NCBI GenBank assembly: GCA_026874595.1
Contig: CM049320.1
Span: forward strand, 29,438,714-29,502,713
Source of the DNA: Sipunculus nudus
Lineage: Eukaryota > Annelida > Sipuncula > Golfingiida > Sipunculidae
Direction: 5' to 3'
Length of the DNA stretch: 64,000 nt
The position numbers were made by a program, and so were the translations under genes. Shown here piece by piece: positions 24,891 to 35,540 of this stretch (its first letter is position 1; each line of letters starts with the position of its first letter). Below the pieces are notes generated by a model. The model saw nothing but the letters and a program-made list of their open reading frames with translations, had not been told where the DNA came from and did no database searches.

Positions 24891-25094
24891 TTAGGCAAAA
24901 AGGTAAAATCCAGCGAAGGAGGTGTATTTTCCCGCCAAGCGGCTATGTAAGCCGGCGTTGGCTGCAACCGTCACCCTCAATGTCTCTCCAGCGTTACACT
25001 GGATTATCATGGAGCGGCCGATCACGTCCAAATTTCCGTCGAACTGCACGCGGCGGAGTTGTCCCATGGCCTGGGATCCCTTCATTAACGTTAG
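24891..25094 (-). CDS. C1q gene 2 exon C
   Basis: Acceptor CACTGTTTCAG above 25094, phase 0 start LTLMKGSQAMGQLRRV, stop TAA at 24891-24893. Encodes the second half of C1q domain 3 (DVIGRSMIIQCNAGETLRV), closing with the aromatic C1q ending SFAGFYLFA. Confidence 0.88.
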   Translation of the reverse strand, partial: LTLMKGSQAMGQLRRVQFDGNLDVIGRSMIIQCNAGETLRVTVAANAGLHSRLAGKYTSFAGFYLFA

Positions 25095-28000
25095 CTGAAA
25101 CAGTGATTTTTTTCTCGAATGAATAGTTGTCACAATGCGGTTTTATAACTTAACGGAGGAAAATCCAACAATTTAGGACCAGCGCCATGCAGTGTTCATT
25201 ATGTAAACAAAAAAACTGAGGAGAAATTGGAAACGTGACAGATTTTGTTTCTACATCCTTGTAAAAAGGAAATATGGAAAGTAAGTCCTTAGAATATATA
25301 TTTAAACTAATGTTTCGGAAACAGAATTTGGTACACGAATTAATATTAAAATATTTATTCACTCTCTATATCCTTTGTATAAATATATTTACAATGCTGT
25401 TTTAATCAGGCCAATTACATGAATTCATAGGATAAGGGTTTAATTTTATTTTAATCTTGCAACTTTCTATCATACTTTCTGATGCAACTTGAATGATGCA
25501 CCATATAACGAGTGAAACCCATGTAACAAAAATAAAGAGATGTATGATTAGCCCGTCCTTTGCACAGAGGTTAAGTACAGAAATACGCGAAAAAAGTCGG
25601 ATCGCCTCGCATAGTCATGGGTTCGATTCCCATACGTTGTGATTCGACATTTTCTGAGTATCCTTGTTCTGTAACAAGATAGGATTAATGACATGTTATT
25701 AAGATTTACCGTTGTAGGATAGTCGCCAGTTAATCCAGTACTTATGTGTACGAAGTAGAGTCCAGTGTGTGGGCAGGTCACAATGTTGTTTGAGAAGACT
25801 CCTCCGGTGTTGACAGTCACCAGGTCGTAAATCAGAGGGTCAGCGCTACCATAATGATTACCGGTGCGGTACACTGACCAAGCTAATTGGTTTTCCCGCC
25901 CGGTACTATACAAGAAACCACTGAAGGTTGTCAGGCAGTTCCCGTCGGAATACCCGTTGTTATTTGCACGAACATCCACTCGATCAAATATGTTCAAATA
26001 GATCACGATCGATCTGCCAATAGACTCGGTGGTGTAGGGATCCCTCCGACTACGGTAAGCGTTCGCATACGACTCCCCATTGAGGTAGAAGTGGACACCC
26101 GCAAAGTTGGCGGGAGGCATTCCCATGGAAATACTGAAGAAGTAAATACCGGGTTCCGGTGCAACAAACACGCTGGTTAAATTGTCGTAGGCATTTCCGA
26201 CATTTGTCCAGACTCGGTCGAAAAGTATCGCCGTGTAGGTGTTTGGTGAAGTCCTGCAGGCTCCGAATCCAACTTGAACTCCCATCGTTTGCTGAAGACT
26301 GATTGAACCCCAGGATGTCAGCCTGCTGTCTGCTGAGCTCGTCAAAGTAGAACCTTGACTCCTGATGTGTAGCCTGTCGCCTCCGTCGAACGATGACACG
26401 ATGTCCAGTCCAAGTGTGTCATCCGTGGCGTCGAACACTGAACCTCTGTACATCGACGCCAAGGTAGTACCATCTCTCTGCAAGCTGAATAATTCGCTTA
26501 CACAATAAGACTTTTTTCTTAAAATACTATTTTCCATGCACGTGGAGACGAGCCTATGTAACTCTTCCGGGGCTTTCATCTCCAGGCAAAGGACAAGATG
26601 TAAGAAATACAACCTGATTTAAAGCGAGAAAATCCATATAATAAGTAAGTTTTCATTAAAAGAATTGTGACAGTGCGATATAAATTTACAGTACGTGATG
26701 CACAAACAGCAGAAACAGCAGCAAAGAATTTTAGGTCCATGGTGTAATGGAAAAGAGGAAAATTTGGTTTAGAGCTTAACAACGAGAAACACCATCATTA
26801 CTCCAACCAGTGAACAATGAAATTTGAATTATCCAACTTTCCTTTTGCTGCCATGTTTGTATTAACGTATGTGGACGTGGAATACCTAGATAAAAAACGT
26901 CAGGCTCAGCGGGGTTTCCGCGTGCATTGAAAATAGGCCTCATACTTTAGATGATGTAAACACGTATGCAGGTATAAGTCATAAGCAATAGCTATCTGCA
27001 TACAAGGATAACCATGGTGTCACGTAATCACCGTTCTGTAACACAACCAAAAGTAAACACTCCTTGGTCTAGCAGGTTGATTTACAGGGTTTCACCACAA
27101 GGCCGTTGGCACTTAGTCGCAAAATGAGACACCCCCCTGCTCTCATTGGTCTGAGCATTCTTGGCCATGTGCCAACCAGTTGTGGCGAAACCCAGCAAAA
27201 CCTTCTTTTACCAACAGTGGCTAATTATAAGCAATTACATCCATGTAAAAATTGTGTCTCTGACAGTTAAGGTGGACCATTTGACAAGAACTATATAAAA
27301 AGGCTTGTGATTCTACTTCTAGGAAAGGAATTTTTCTAACGTTTAAACTACAACTTTATAAAATATATACAACAGCAACGGTTGTTATATTGTCAACCAA
27401 TTAAAGATTATATGTTTTTTTATGGTTTCATTGTTCATACAATTGGAACATTTAAATAAACCCATGGATTGTAAAATAGTAAATTATAACTAATCGTGGC
27501 ACTCTTAACGGCTGAGATGGTGGCGCACGGTACACGGTAGGGCTTTAGAAAATCGGAGAACCGGGAGAAAACCACCGGCCAAAGATGGGTAACTACAAAC
27601 GACTCCCATAATCAAGACGGGGCGGGGATCTAACCCTGGTTGCCAGCGGAAAGTGGCGAGCTTTTCATCACTCGACTATCCAGGAGTTGGGATTGAATAT
27701 TAACCAAGGAACACCACATATATTTCGTAGTGATCTGGATATTAAAGGGTCTTGGCGGAGGTATGCGCTCTACTGAACTTCATACTAGTTTTGGGGGAAG
27801 AAATATTTGTCTAACCGGTAGTCAGTGGTTCCGCCGGAGCCGGGGTAGCCTGCAGATAATGTTAGAAGAAACAATCCACGCGACTGAACTGTCAGACGGA
27901 AGTTCCCGGGGTCCAGGGCCGATCCTCGGTTGATGTAGATTTCATCGAAAGCCACAGGGTTTTGGTTGCCGGACACATCTCTTGTATTCGCAGCAAAAGA

Positions 28001-31000
28001 CGTCTGGTCTTAGATAACCAAATAGGTATGTTATAAAAATAGGTTTGTCCTAAGAATGGAATACTAAATAAAAACTTATTTAGTTTACATGGATTTAACA
28101 AATAGTTTAATAACTAATCGCGGCACTGTTCATGACTAAGATGGTGGCGCTCGGTACTCCGTAGGGGTGAAGAAAATTGGAGAATAATTAAAGCCTCTAT
28201 TTTATTATTAAAGCTAAAATTGTTCTCATAAATGAAATAGGCCATCACTCGATATCAAAATCTTAAATGCAAATGTTTCAAATAAATTAAATACAATGCA
28301 AATACAAGTAAGCTAAATATTATCATACGCAAATGCATTACAATTGCATTTGCCCTCGCAGCTTATTTTTCAACCTGGTATACTTTTTTCATAAAACTCA
28401 TGGGTCTATTGATAATCATTTTCTTGGTTTCTCTAAAGGCCCTTGTTGATTCATTGCGATGTCCCTGTAGGGACATGCGTACTATATTTATTTGGGGGAA
28501 ATAATGTGTACCATCGCATTCTTTTCGCGATCCCTCCCGTTCTTTTCGCGTTCCCTCACGAATACAAGCATAATTAACCGAGAGAGAAAGACGTGATTCC
28601 AAATATCGCTCATACGGGTTACCAACAACAACTTGGTTGTTAATGTGCCACCTGTGACGGGAAAACCCCCCTTTCTCGACCTGTTTCCGCCGCATGTCAA
28701 CAGTAGCCTGGATGTTATGACTCCTTGTGTGAGCAATTTTGTCACGTAATACCGCTTTCAATTAAGTATTTTAAAAATTCCCATTAAACAGGCCAGAAGC
28801 CTGTAATATAATAGAAAGGATCATGCCGTATAGTACGTGTTACAAGTGTAAAAATAAAAAGAGAAAGTCTGTAGCGACCCGAATGGACGAAAGCATGTAC
28901 TGTTTAGAATGAGCATGAATAAAGAGCCTCAAATATATACATCTAAAATCGGATTTATGCCAAAGAGCAGCCAGTAGGCTGAAAACAAAGAGACTGTGAC
29001 TGACCCAGTGTTGTAAACATAAGCTGATTCAAGTGATGTAGATTCGGATAATCATCCGGATCTTGATACATCAATGAACGAATCTATTGCGGAAGGTGGT
29101 TACACGGATCACTCACATACTAAATATGTGGTCAATGTTGTTTTGACATATATTCAGTTTGATATTCATAGAAGCACAAATGAAAACATGATGAAAGCTG
29201 TTTTATACACTAGAAACCATTAGAAGCAACTAGAATCTAGCAAAAAGAATTATGTGGGAAACAGCTTCTACCTTCGACGTAATTGGTAAGAGATACGAGA
29301 AGCAAAGCACTTCTGTGAGAGAGACACACGAGTCCATCAGCCAACATGATAGCAGCCTTCTAGCGCCAAGGCAAAAGTTAGGACTGGAATATAGTTTTCA
29401 TCCATTGTGACTTAAACATGGCATGCACATTTAGCCCCGACGCAACTTATGTGCCGAGCACATAGCGCACCAGTGAACATGAACAACGTTTAGACCTGGT
29501 AGAACTTAGGACAGGAACAAATGCAGAAGCAATAAAAACTCTATAGCTCCTGGTCCCTCAGCTGCAGAAAGAACAATTTGGAAATAAAAAAACAGCCTAT
29601 CCAGCAGAATAACAAGATTCCTGGCCCGGAATCAGGAATGTATTCAGGGTAAACGCAATAATACAACCATCAGAAATGTTGCCAAGTATACTGACTTATT
29701 TGTGTCATGTGTTCATGTGGATATTGGCGACGACCAGCTTCGTGATTTCATTTCTGAGGAAAGTGTAAATGTAGAGACACTTAAACAGATATCACATCCA
29801 GAGGAAATCTTTTTAACTGACTATAAACTCAAAGGACATTATCACAGTGATAAAAGAAGACTTTTGGCCAGATGGAATATGGTGTAGAAAGTTCTTCAGA
29901 TAGAGCAATAACAAGTCTAGAGAGGAGGTTAATAATACTGGTCGTGTTACATCCATCTTGATTATGTCTTCCTTAACACTAGCCTCGTACAACTTTACAG
30001 GTGTTAAACATTTTTCTAAGAGACAGTATATTAATCGCATATTGAAAGAACAAAAAGCTAATATAATGTTTCATCATGAAACCTGGCTACAAAATAGCCA
30101 GTTGACATATTCAGCTGACATAGATGAAGATTATGGTTACCCAGCCGTATCAGACATGGATTTGAGTAGGAACATGCATTTAGGTAGGCCTGTGTTTATC
30201 CAGCAGGGTAACCATATTTTAGAAAGATCAATTTTGCATTTGTGTTATAGTTGTTAAGGTTGATGATACCTTTAATTTCTTTCTCATATGTTGTTATCTA
30301 CCTTTTGACACCAGGGCTAGAGATGTCGCAAATGAATTTTATGAATGCCTTAATGTCGTACAGCAGATAATGGCAAGGAATCCATGTGACGCAGTTGTAG
30401 TTACAGGTGACCTAAATGTAGACTTGAGCAGGTCCGCGGGTAAAAAAAATTACTCAAAGCAGTTAGTGCTGGTTTTAATTTTTAATTTTGTATGAGACCA
30501 TGACAAAGCTGAATGTCAAGCTACATATGAAAGTTATGACAGTAGTTCAATATCAGTAATTGATCATTTCATATGTTCACATATTATCTATGATAAACTT
30601 GTAACGGTCAAAGTCATAATTAATATTGACAATACTACCATAGACAATTGCACTCTTCATGATCATATATTATAGTGTACAATGTTTGTACGAAATAAAT
30701 GATAACAATAATTTTTGCGTTCCCTCGGGTTCCCTCCCAGAACCAATAGACCTACTACTTTACAACGAGATGGAGAGACATGAAGATCGTTAGGGAACCT
30801 GAAAAGATCGCGAAAGAACGCGAAAAGATCGTGAAAAGAATGCGATGGAACACAAATTAATCTCGAAGGAACGCTATTTACTGAAAATAAATATAGCACA
30901 CGGCCTTTCAGAGGCTTGGTAGTTTATGGCTGATTGCCGTCATAGAGTTATGGACAGATTTGCTCTACTGAGGTGTTAATTTATTAAGACAGAAAAATTG

Positions 31001-31535
31001 GCTGAGTGGGTCCCGAAACCCAGATAAAACATAAAATATACAGATAATGCAGTTAAATATATGACAATAAAACGTTAAGAAAGTTACGTTTTGTTGATAA
31101 AACATTTTATCGATATTAAAGCAATATTTTTCTTCTTTATGCGCTCGTACCAGCGTGGATTTTCCATAGAAGGGTAAAGTATAGTTAAAACAACATGTAA
31201 AAATAGAGGAAATCTTAAAAAGTTATATATATGTATTGACGGATACAATCATGAAATATTGGGTATTTGGTAGGCCTAATTCGAATATTGGAACTTTTAT
31301 AGAATAAATAACAAAGTGAGAAAAACGAATATACATTAAGTAAAGTATTTGGTAGTTCCAGAAAGACTGTAATAATATTGAACTTGTCGAAATCGGAATT
31401 TACTGTAAATATTAGACCTACACTGAATTGACGCAAAGGGAATTTACCGTACATATTCAGGATAATGAAATTTACGTAGCTTCTACGAAAGGTGGCGCCA
31501 CTTACCAGCATTGGCTGCTGCCCAAAGGAAAGAGG
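24891..31535 (-). CDS. C1q gene 2: secreted protein with three C1q domains
   Basis: Minus-strand gene with exons 31506-31535 (microexon), 27816-28008 (exon A), 25710-26477 (exon B) and 24891-25094 (exon C). The exact edges of exon A and the start of exon B have one alternative each a few bases away. An exon with the start codon must lie further upstream and is not settled. The product reads as signal-peptide end (SFLWAAANA), C1q domain 1 (IYINRGSALD, SRGLFLLTLSAG), domain 2 (FDRVWTNVGNAYD, VAPEPGIYFFSISM, FSGFLYSTG) and domain 3 (YDLVTVNTGGVFSN, CPHTGLYFVHIS, ending FAGFYLFA). C1q-domain proteins of bivalves are mostly secreted recognition lectins; that role is inferred here. There is no collagen-like Gly-X-Y stretch. 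All exons are open, so the gene looks functional. Confidence 0.82.
25550..25650 (+). repeat. tRNA-like SINE remnant in C1q gene 2 intron
   Basis: Contains a perfect tRNA-type B box on the plus strand (GGGTTCGATTCCCA, about 25619-25632), preceded by CGCATAGTCAT. There is no complete cloverleaf. The matching place in gene 3 (39815-39890, minus) holds a related piece (GGGTTCGATTGCCACG), so the insertion predates the gene duplication. Confidence 0.55.
25710..26477 (-). CDS. C1q gene 2 exon B
   Basis: Acceptor TTCAGCTTGCAG above 26477 (or two bases further in) and donor GTAAATC below 25710. 768 nt, 256 codons, no stop; gene 3 has one codon more. It starts RDGTTLASMYRG and encodes the end of C1q domain 1, the whole of domain 2 and the start of domain 3 up to GDYPTT. 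The frame happens to stay open past both splice sites, giving a longer apparent open frame at 25548-26612. Confidence 0.92.
27500..27692 (-). mobile_element. tRNA-derived SINE-like element downstream of exon A (gene 2)
   Basis: On the minus strand it starts with an A-box-like GGATAGTCGAGTGATGAA, then the B-box-like GGGTTAGATCCCCG, then a conserved body and tail ending GGCGCCACCATCTC...CGATTAGTTA-type. The homologue in gene 3 is 37885-38080. A 5'-truncated copy of the same family lies on the other side of exon A at 28112-28170. Confidence 0.6.
27816..28008 (-). CDS. C1q gene 2 exon A (first half of C1q domain 1)
   Basis: Acceptor TTATCTAAG above 28008, or ACCAG above 28003. With the first choice the two bases AC join the G of the microexon (GAC) and the frame runs DQTSFAANTRDVSGNQNP, FDEIYINRGSALDPGNFRL, RGLFLLTLSAG. 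The exon ends TACCG before a donor GTTAGA. That donor is weaker than GTAAGT but is kept as GTCAGA in gene 3, and its phase fits an exon B start at CAGAG|A. Confidence 0.78.
28112..28170 (-). repeat. Truncated SINE-like copy upstream of exon A (gene 2)
   Basis: Carries only the 3' part of the element at 27500-27692 (TAATCGCGGCACTG, AAGATGGTGGCGCTCGG). Together the two form direct repeats around exon A. The equivalent in gene 3 is 37360-37432. Confidence 0.65.
28485..30900. mobile_element. Inverted-repeat element split by a LINE fragment
   Basis: The left arm (CTATATTTATTTGGGGG, ATCGCATTCTTTTCGCGATC) is the reverse complement of the right arm (GAAAAGAATGCGATGGAACA, AAAATAAATATAGC). An uninterrupted version with the same arms is at 42990-43240, only about 250 bp long, so the extra 2 kb here entered later. 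It lies in the first intron of C1q gene 2. Confidence 0.65.
28810..30670 (+). pseudogene. Non-LTR retrotransposon fragment: ORF1 and endonuclease
   Basis: Degenerate LINE in sense +, antisense to C1q gene 2. In order: a Cys-rich piece (CYKCKNKKRK, 28830-28920), an ORF1-like region (KRIMWETASTFDVIGKR at about 29245-29300; LFVSCVHVDIGDDQLRDF at about 29697-29750; KEDFWPDGIWCRKFF at about 29855-29895) and an apurinic-type endonuclease domain (LASYNFTGVKHF and NIMFHHETWL at 29980-30090, GDLNVD at 30406-30423, SVIDHF at 30556-30570). Stops and frame changes break it. No reverse transcriptase follows, so the 3' part is missing. Family assignment within the APE-type LINEs is not possible by eye. Confidence 0.75.
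31506..31535 (-). CDS. C1q gene 2 signal-peptide microexon (30 nt)
   Basis: Flanked by TCCTCTTTTATCCAG and GTAAGTGGCGCC, both strong splice signals. In the phase that meets exon A it gives xSFLWAAANA|D, a typical end of a signal peptide with Ala at -1 and -3. It is kept at the same length in genes 1 and 3; in the fourth copy five bases are lost. No start codon is in frame directly upstream, so a further 5' exon is needed. Confidence 0.6.
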
Positions 31536-32521
31536 CTGGATAAAAGAGGAATATATTGATAAAATGAGGTATAACTTATATTATATGTAAATTTCACTAA
31601 ACAATAAAGGCGGAAAGGCAGCATGGTCTCCTTTCTCCTGCATGCTAACGTATAAAAACAGAAGGGTCATAATGATATAGATTTTTTTGTTACCATAGGT
31701 AAATTGCATGTATTCATTTGCAGTAAACTGTGTACTATGTCACGCTGTATGTTCAATTGGCTTAATACAAATCCACGCGTGTCTTTTTACGAATTCAAGA
31801 CTGCCTGTCCTGAGGTCTGAAAACTCTCATGCACGACAACTCCCATGAAAAGGAGAAGAAACATGAAAGAAAAACACGGAAGCAAAATCGGTTTGAGGCT
31901 TGCAATATCTAGATTTGTGAAGTTGAGTGATGCGGCCCCTTGTTTGCGTGCGCAGTTTTATGTTTTTTGCCACTGATCACATTCGGTGCAAGCTCATTTC
32001 TCCACGTGTTAAGTAAACATATTGGCAGAACGTCATAATAATTTAACGAAAAGGCATTATATTCCATGTATATTTAATATACCTGGTGTGTGAATAGACC
32101 CTTTAAAAGCAGTCACCCTCAATTGATGTAAAAATGTCAGTGAAAGGATAGTTAATACTAAATCAATTTAATAAGTTGCACAGTGTTTTATGAAGTGGCC
32201 ATGTTTGAAATTAAACCATTTTCATCTTTGCTTGTCAGTTATCCTATTTACTATTTGTTAGTATTTTTTACTATTAATATTACTTTATTATTATTATTAT
32301 TATTACAATTATTTTTAGTGATAATGTCGTATACGATATCCCTTTCAGAGTATATTCCTTGTGAACGTAAAACATTGTGGTCTCAAATAAACATAATTGA
32401 CACCAATATGCCGGTTTGGATGAAATTACAGACAGAAAAGACATAAAGACCAAGACATACATTAAAATCAATAAGTAATGATAAACAGTAATAAATGTCT
32501 TTATATTATTGTAAATCTTAC

Positions 32522-32645
32522 CCAAAGTCAAGAAGACACTTCTTTGCTGAAACATGATCATTACGTATAACTCTGATTATTGAACTAGTATGATCTTCAC
32601 AAAGAGCATTTAAAGCAATGTTGCCAAAAACAATCGAGCACCTGC
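32522..32645 (-). other. Putative leader exon of C1q gene 2
   Basis: A block ending CTTGACTTTGG before a donor GTAAGATT (minus strand), well matched at 35545-35663 in gene 3 and partly at 44880-45000 in the fourth copy. Both intact copies could read CEDHT-S-IRV--NDHV, but third-position changes are not in clear excess, so an untranslated leader exon is as likely as a coding one. Confidence 0.35.
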
Positions 32646-32900
32646 TGTTTTGACACACATATTACTTATCTTATCATTACATCCGTCACCATGTGCTCGC
32701 CTACCTGTGTGTCTGTAAGGTGAACGACCAGCATGAATAACTTAATTCAGCGCATGACACATGTTTGCGTTTACACCCCCACACACACGCACAACCATAT
32801 ATAGGTCTATTTTGGGCTGCGAAATATATAATGTTTAGATATTCATAATATCTGCTGCAGATAAAAAAGTTATATAAGCATGCAAATATATCCTTATCAT

Positions 32901-33150
32901 TTTGTCCGCCTTGGAATATTTTCATAGTGTCCTTGTTTTCCAATTTTCCTCAACTGGCGTCCGCATTGTGCCGACTATGTTTCGTTTTGTCCGCCTTGGA
33001 ATATTATCATAGTGTCCTTGTTTCCCAATTTTCCTGAACTGGTGTACACATTGTGACGACTATGTTTCGTTTTGTCCGCCTTGGTATTTTTTCATAGTGT
33101 CCTTGTTTTCCAATTTTCCAGAACTGGCGTCCACATTGTGACGACTATTT
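32901..33150. repeat. 85-bp tandem repeat, three copies
   Basis: Copies start at 32901, 32986 and 33071 with TTTGTCCGCCTTGG and share ATAGTGTCCTTGTTT and AACTGG(C/T)GT. One related, partial unit is near 45225-45290 in the fourth copy. Confidence 0.9.
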
Positions 33151-33650
33151 TGTTAACATTCATCAGAATCTACTTCTGTAAGAACAGCGTTATATGAAGA
33201 TGGGCAACCGTAGTTAAGATAAAGACTAACGAACCATTGTGTCATAAAAGTTATAAAAAGTCAATTGGAATTGAGGATTGAATGAAAACAATCGATTTTT
33301 TTTATTCGTGCCTCAGCAGAGTGGGGGATAAATTAGCTTTTAATCCTTTTAGTTTTATCTCCTGTAAGCACTGTTTAATAAAGTGAATATTCTGTATGTA
33401 TATACAAAGATGTAATAACCCCCCCCCCCGTCCAATGAAAACCAATCATATCATCCAACCATGGCCTATATTACCTTTTCCTCCAAGATTTTATCTCCAT
33501 TTGATATTATTTTAGACCATTTAATTTCAAGGTTAAAGTTAGCTGAGCACAGTGACCCATGGGCCTTTGCTGTAATATGGCACAGCTGCTTTTATTTAAA
33601 TTACTTATAATTTAACAGTAAGCTGCAATAAATCACAAAATATATTTAAA

Positions 33651-35540
33651 CAATTTCTCAATTGTGGAGGTGAACACCCTATCCTATACACTTCCCCGGG
33701 TGCCTGCTTAATCACCATCAGCCGCTATCCCAGAATTAGCGCCTCCCTGTTCTCCAATTTTTGGATCTGCCAATGCCCCCACCAAGTATAATGCAACAAT
33801 TGTTATTGTTTTAAATAAATTTCCTTTATTGTAAAGCTGTTTCGACTTCATTTTTCAAACTTGTATGATGATTAATTTAGGAGTAATTCATAATGCCATG
33901 TTTTGGTGGGGGGGGGGGGGTGATATAAGAAAAACTGTACACCTGTGACCCCTGCTCTCCTAGAGACCCATCACAAATCAGTTACGGAGAGAGAGCAGCA
34001 TTGAATGACCTCCAGTGACAAAAGTGGGCTTCCTGACAATGCAAGTAAAACAATAAGCCCCTCCAAGAAAATTAAAAACAAGGGACCCATGAAAATGACC
34101 TTGAAAGTAAAAATCTAAAATAATATCAAATGGATATTTAAAGTCTGCGAAACAGAGGAAACAAAGGCCAAGGCTAATTAATATGACTGAAGGAAATGTT
34201 GCAAATAATATTTTGTGATCTTACCATGAAACTAAAGCATGTGAGCAGTTTGTAAAAATAAGATCTATACTATTATCATGATTGTTTGTTAGTTTTTCGA
34301 TATGGTATTGATCAGATCCTACTATTTTTATTAAACCAATTTGGTTTCCTATATTTTAAATGTATACAGTTGCAATATTTACCAACTCCAGGGATGAAAG
34401 GACTTTATGGTGGGTGCGGGAAGGGGGTTATGATGTGAGTTTATTTTCTTTATTTAATACATTTTATGCAGTATCATTAAAACTATTGCCCCAGTGTTCC
34501 TGTGCAAGAACTCGGTAGTGGGGGGGGGGGGGGGGGGGGGGGGTGATGGGAGTTACAGTACCCTTGCATTTACATACAGGATACGAAATTTAATTTAACA
34601 GTGCTTGTAGACAAAAGTATATTCTTAATAATTGAAAACTAAAAAGAGTAAATCATATATATATACATGTGAATATTTAAGTTGATTCACAATTCTTAAT
34701 TGCATCAACATTTATAGCTAATTTGGTCAGGTTACATTACATTATACAAACAGATGTATGTTTGTCAATACATTTTGTTTTTAATTTGAAAAATAATAAA
34801 TATCTAAAAATACCACTTAATTTAATTGACAATTCTAAATTGCATCTGTAAGTATCCATGATTTGGCTGATATATTAACAAAGTAGGCCCACTGATTGGT
34901 TTAATTATACTTTAATTCGCTTAAATTATTTAAAAGGAAATTTATTCTTTTGAATATGCTTCATTACCACAACATAAATTGTTCTAGATCAGTCACTGAA
35001 CTACTATTTCAATAAACATTTTGCACATTGTGATGGAAACAGCTTTACAGTTAAAGAAATACAATTCAGATATCAAATTTTGTAATAAACTTGGTGGAAG
35101 AAGGGGAGGGGGAATGACAATAACTGTATTCCTGGAACAGCAGGGGTGCTCAAACAGTGTTGCATCCCTAATAAGACTATCCCGGCAGGGCTGTAGTTAC
35201 CAGAAGTGGGCAGCCTGGAGCTTGACAATGAAAACGAATACAAAGACAGTCTCAAAACTTCATAAAAAAACCTAAATTTTTGCTTTTATTTTAAAATTTC
35301 AGATTTCAACAGACTTATTTCATATGAGTTCATGCTGTGTAAATTAAATGTACCAACAGGAATTTAAAGCGTGCCATAGTCAAAGTTCGGCAAAATTTAA
35401 GGTACTGATTATATATTTATGTATTAAACCTTAAAAAATCACAAAATTCAGATAAAATGTGCCGTGCTGGTTGTTGACCATACTACGCGAGCACTCCTTT
35501 CCGGGTGTATTGATAAGATACGTGTGACTGCAGCAGCTGC
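33651..35540. other. Spacer between C1q genes 2 and 3
   Basis: Non-coding. Segments at 33950-34100 (ACCCCTGCTCTCCTAG) and 34680-34800 (GTTGATTCACAATTCTTAAT) are inverted matches of 22600-23540. Includes the 24-G run at 34520-34543 and a 14-15 base G run near 33907. The divergent promoters of genes 2 and 3 would lie on either side. Confidence 0.55.
34520..34543. repeat. Homopolymer of 24 G
   Basis: An uninterrupted G run; assembly length may be unreliable. Confidence 0.9.

Larger units (their letters stand above)
30901..33650 (-). repeat. C1q 5' unit, copy U2 (gene 2)
   Basis: Longest copy of the repeated 5' region of the C1q genes. It contains the microexon (31506-31535), a block with ATGTTTCTTCTCC on the minus strand (start codon 31862-31864) that might begin a signal peptide, the promoter-like block (31970-32010), a putative leader exon (32522 to about 32640) and the 85-bp tandem array. 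Confidence 0.75.

Noticed and set aside
25600-25640. A true tRNA gene at the perfect B box
   Set aside because: No acceptor stem or anticodon arm can be folded around it, and the related copy in gene 3 has decayed; a SINE remnant fits better.
28363-28761. 132-residue open frame on the minus strand
   Set aside because: Composed of the inverted-repeat arm and flanking repeat sequence; the related copy near 43000 does not keep the frame.
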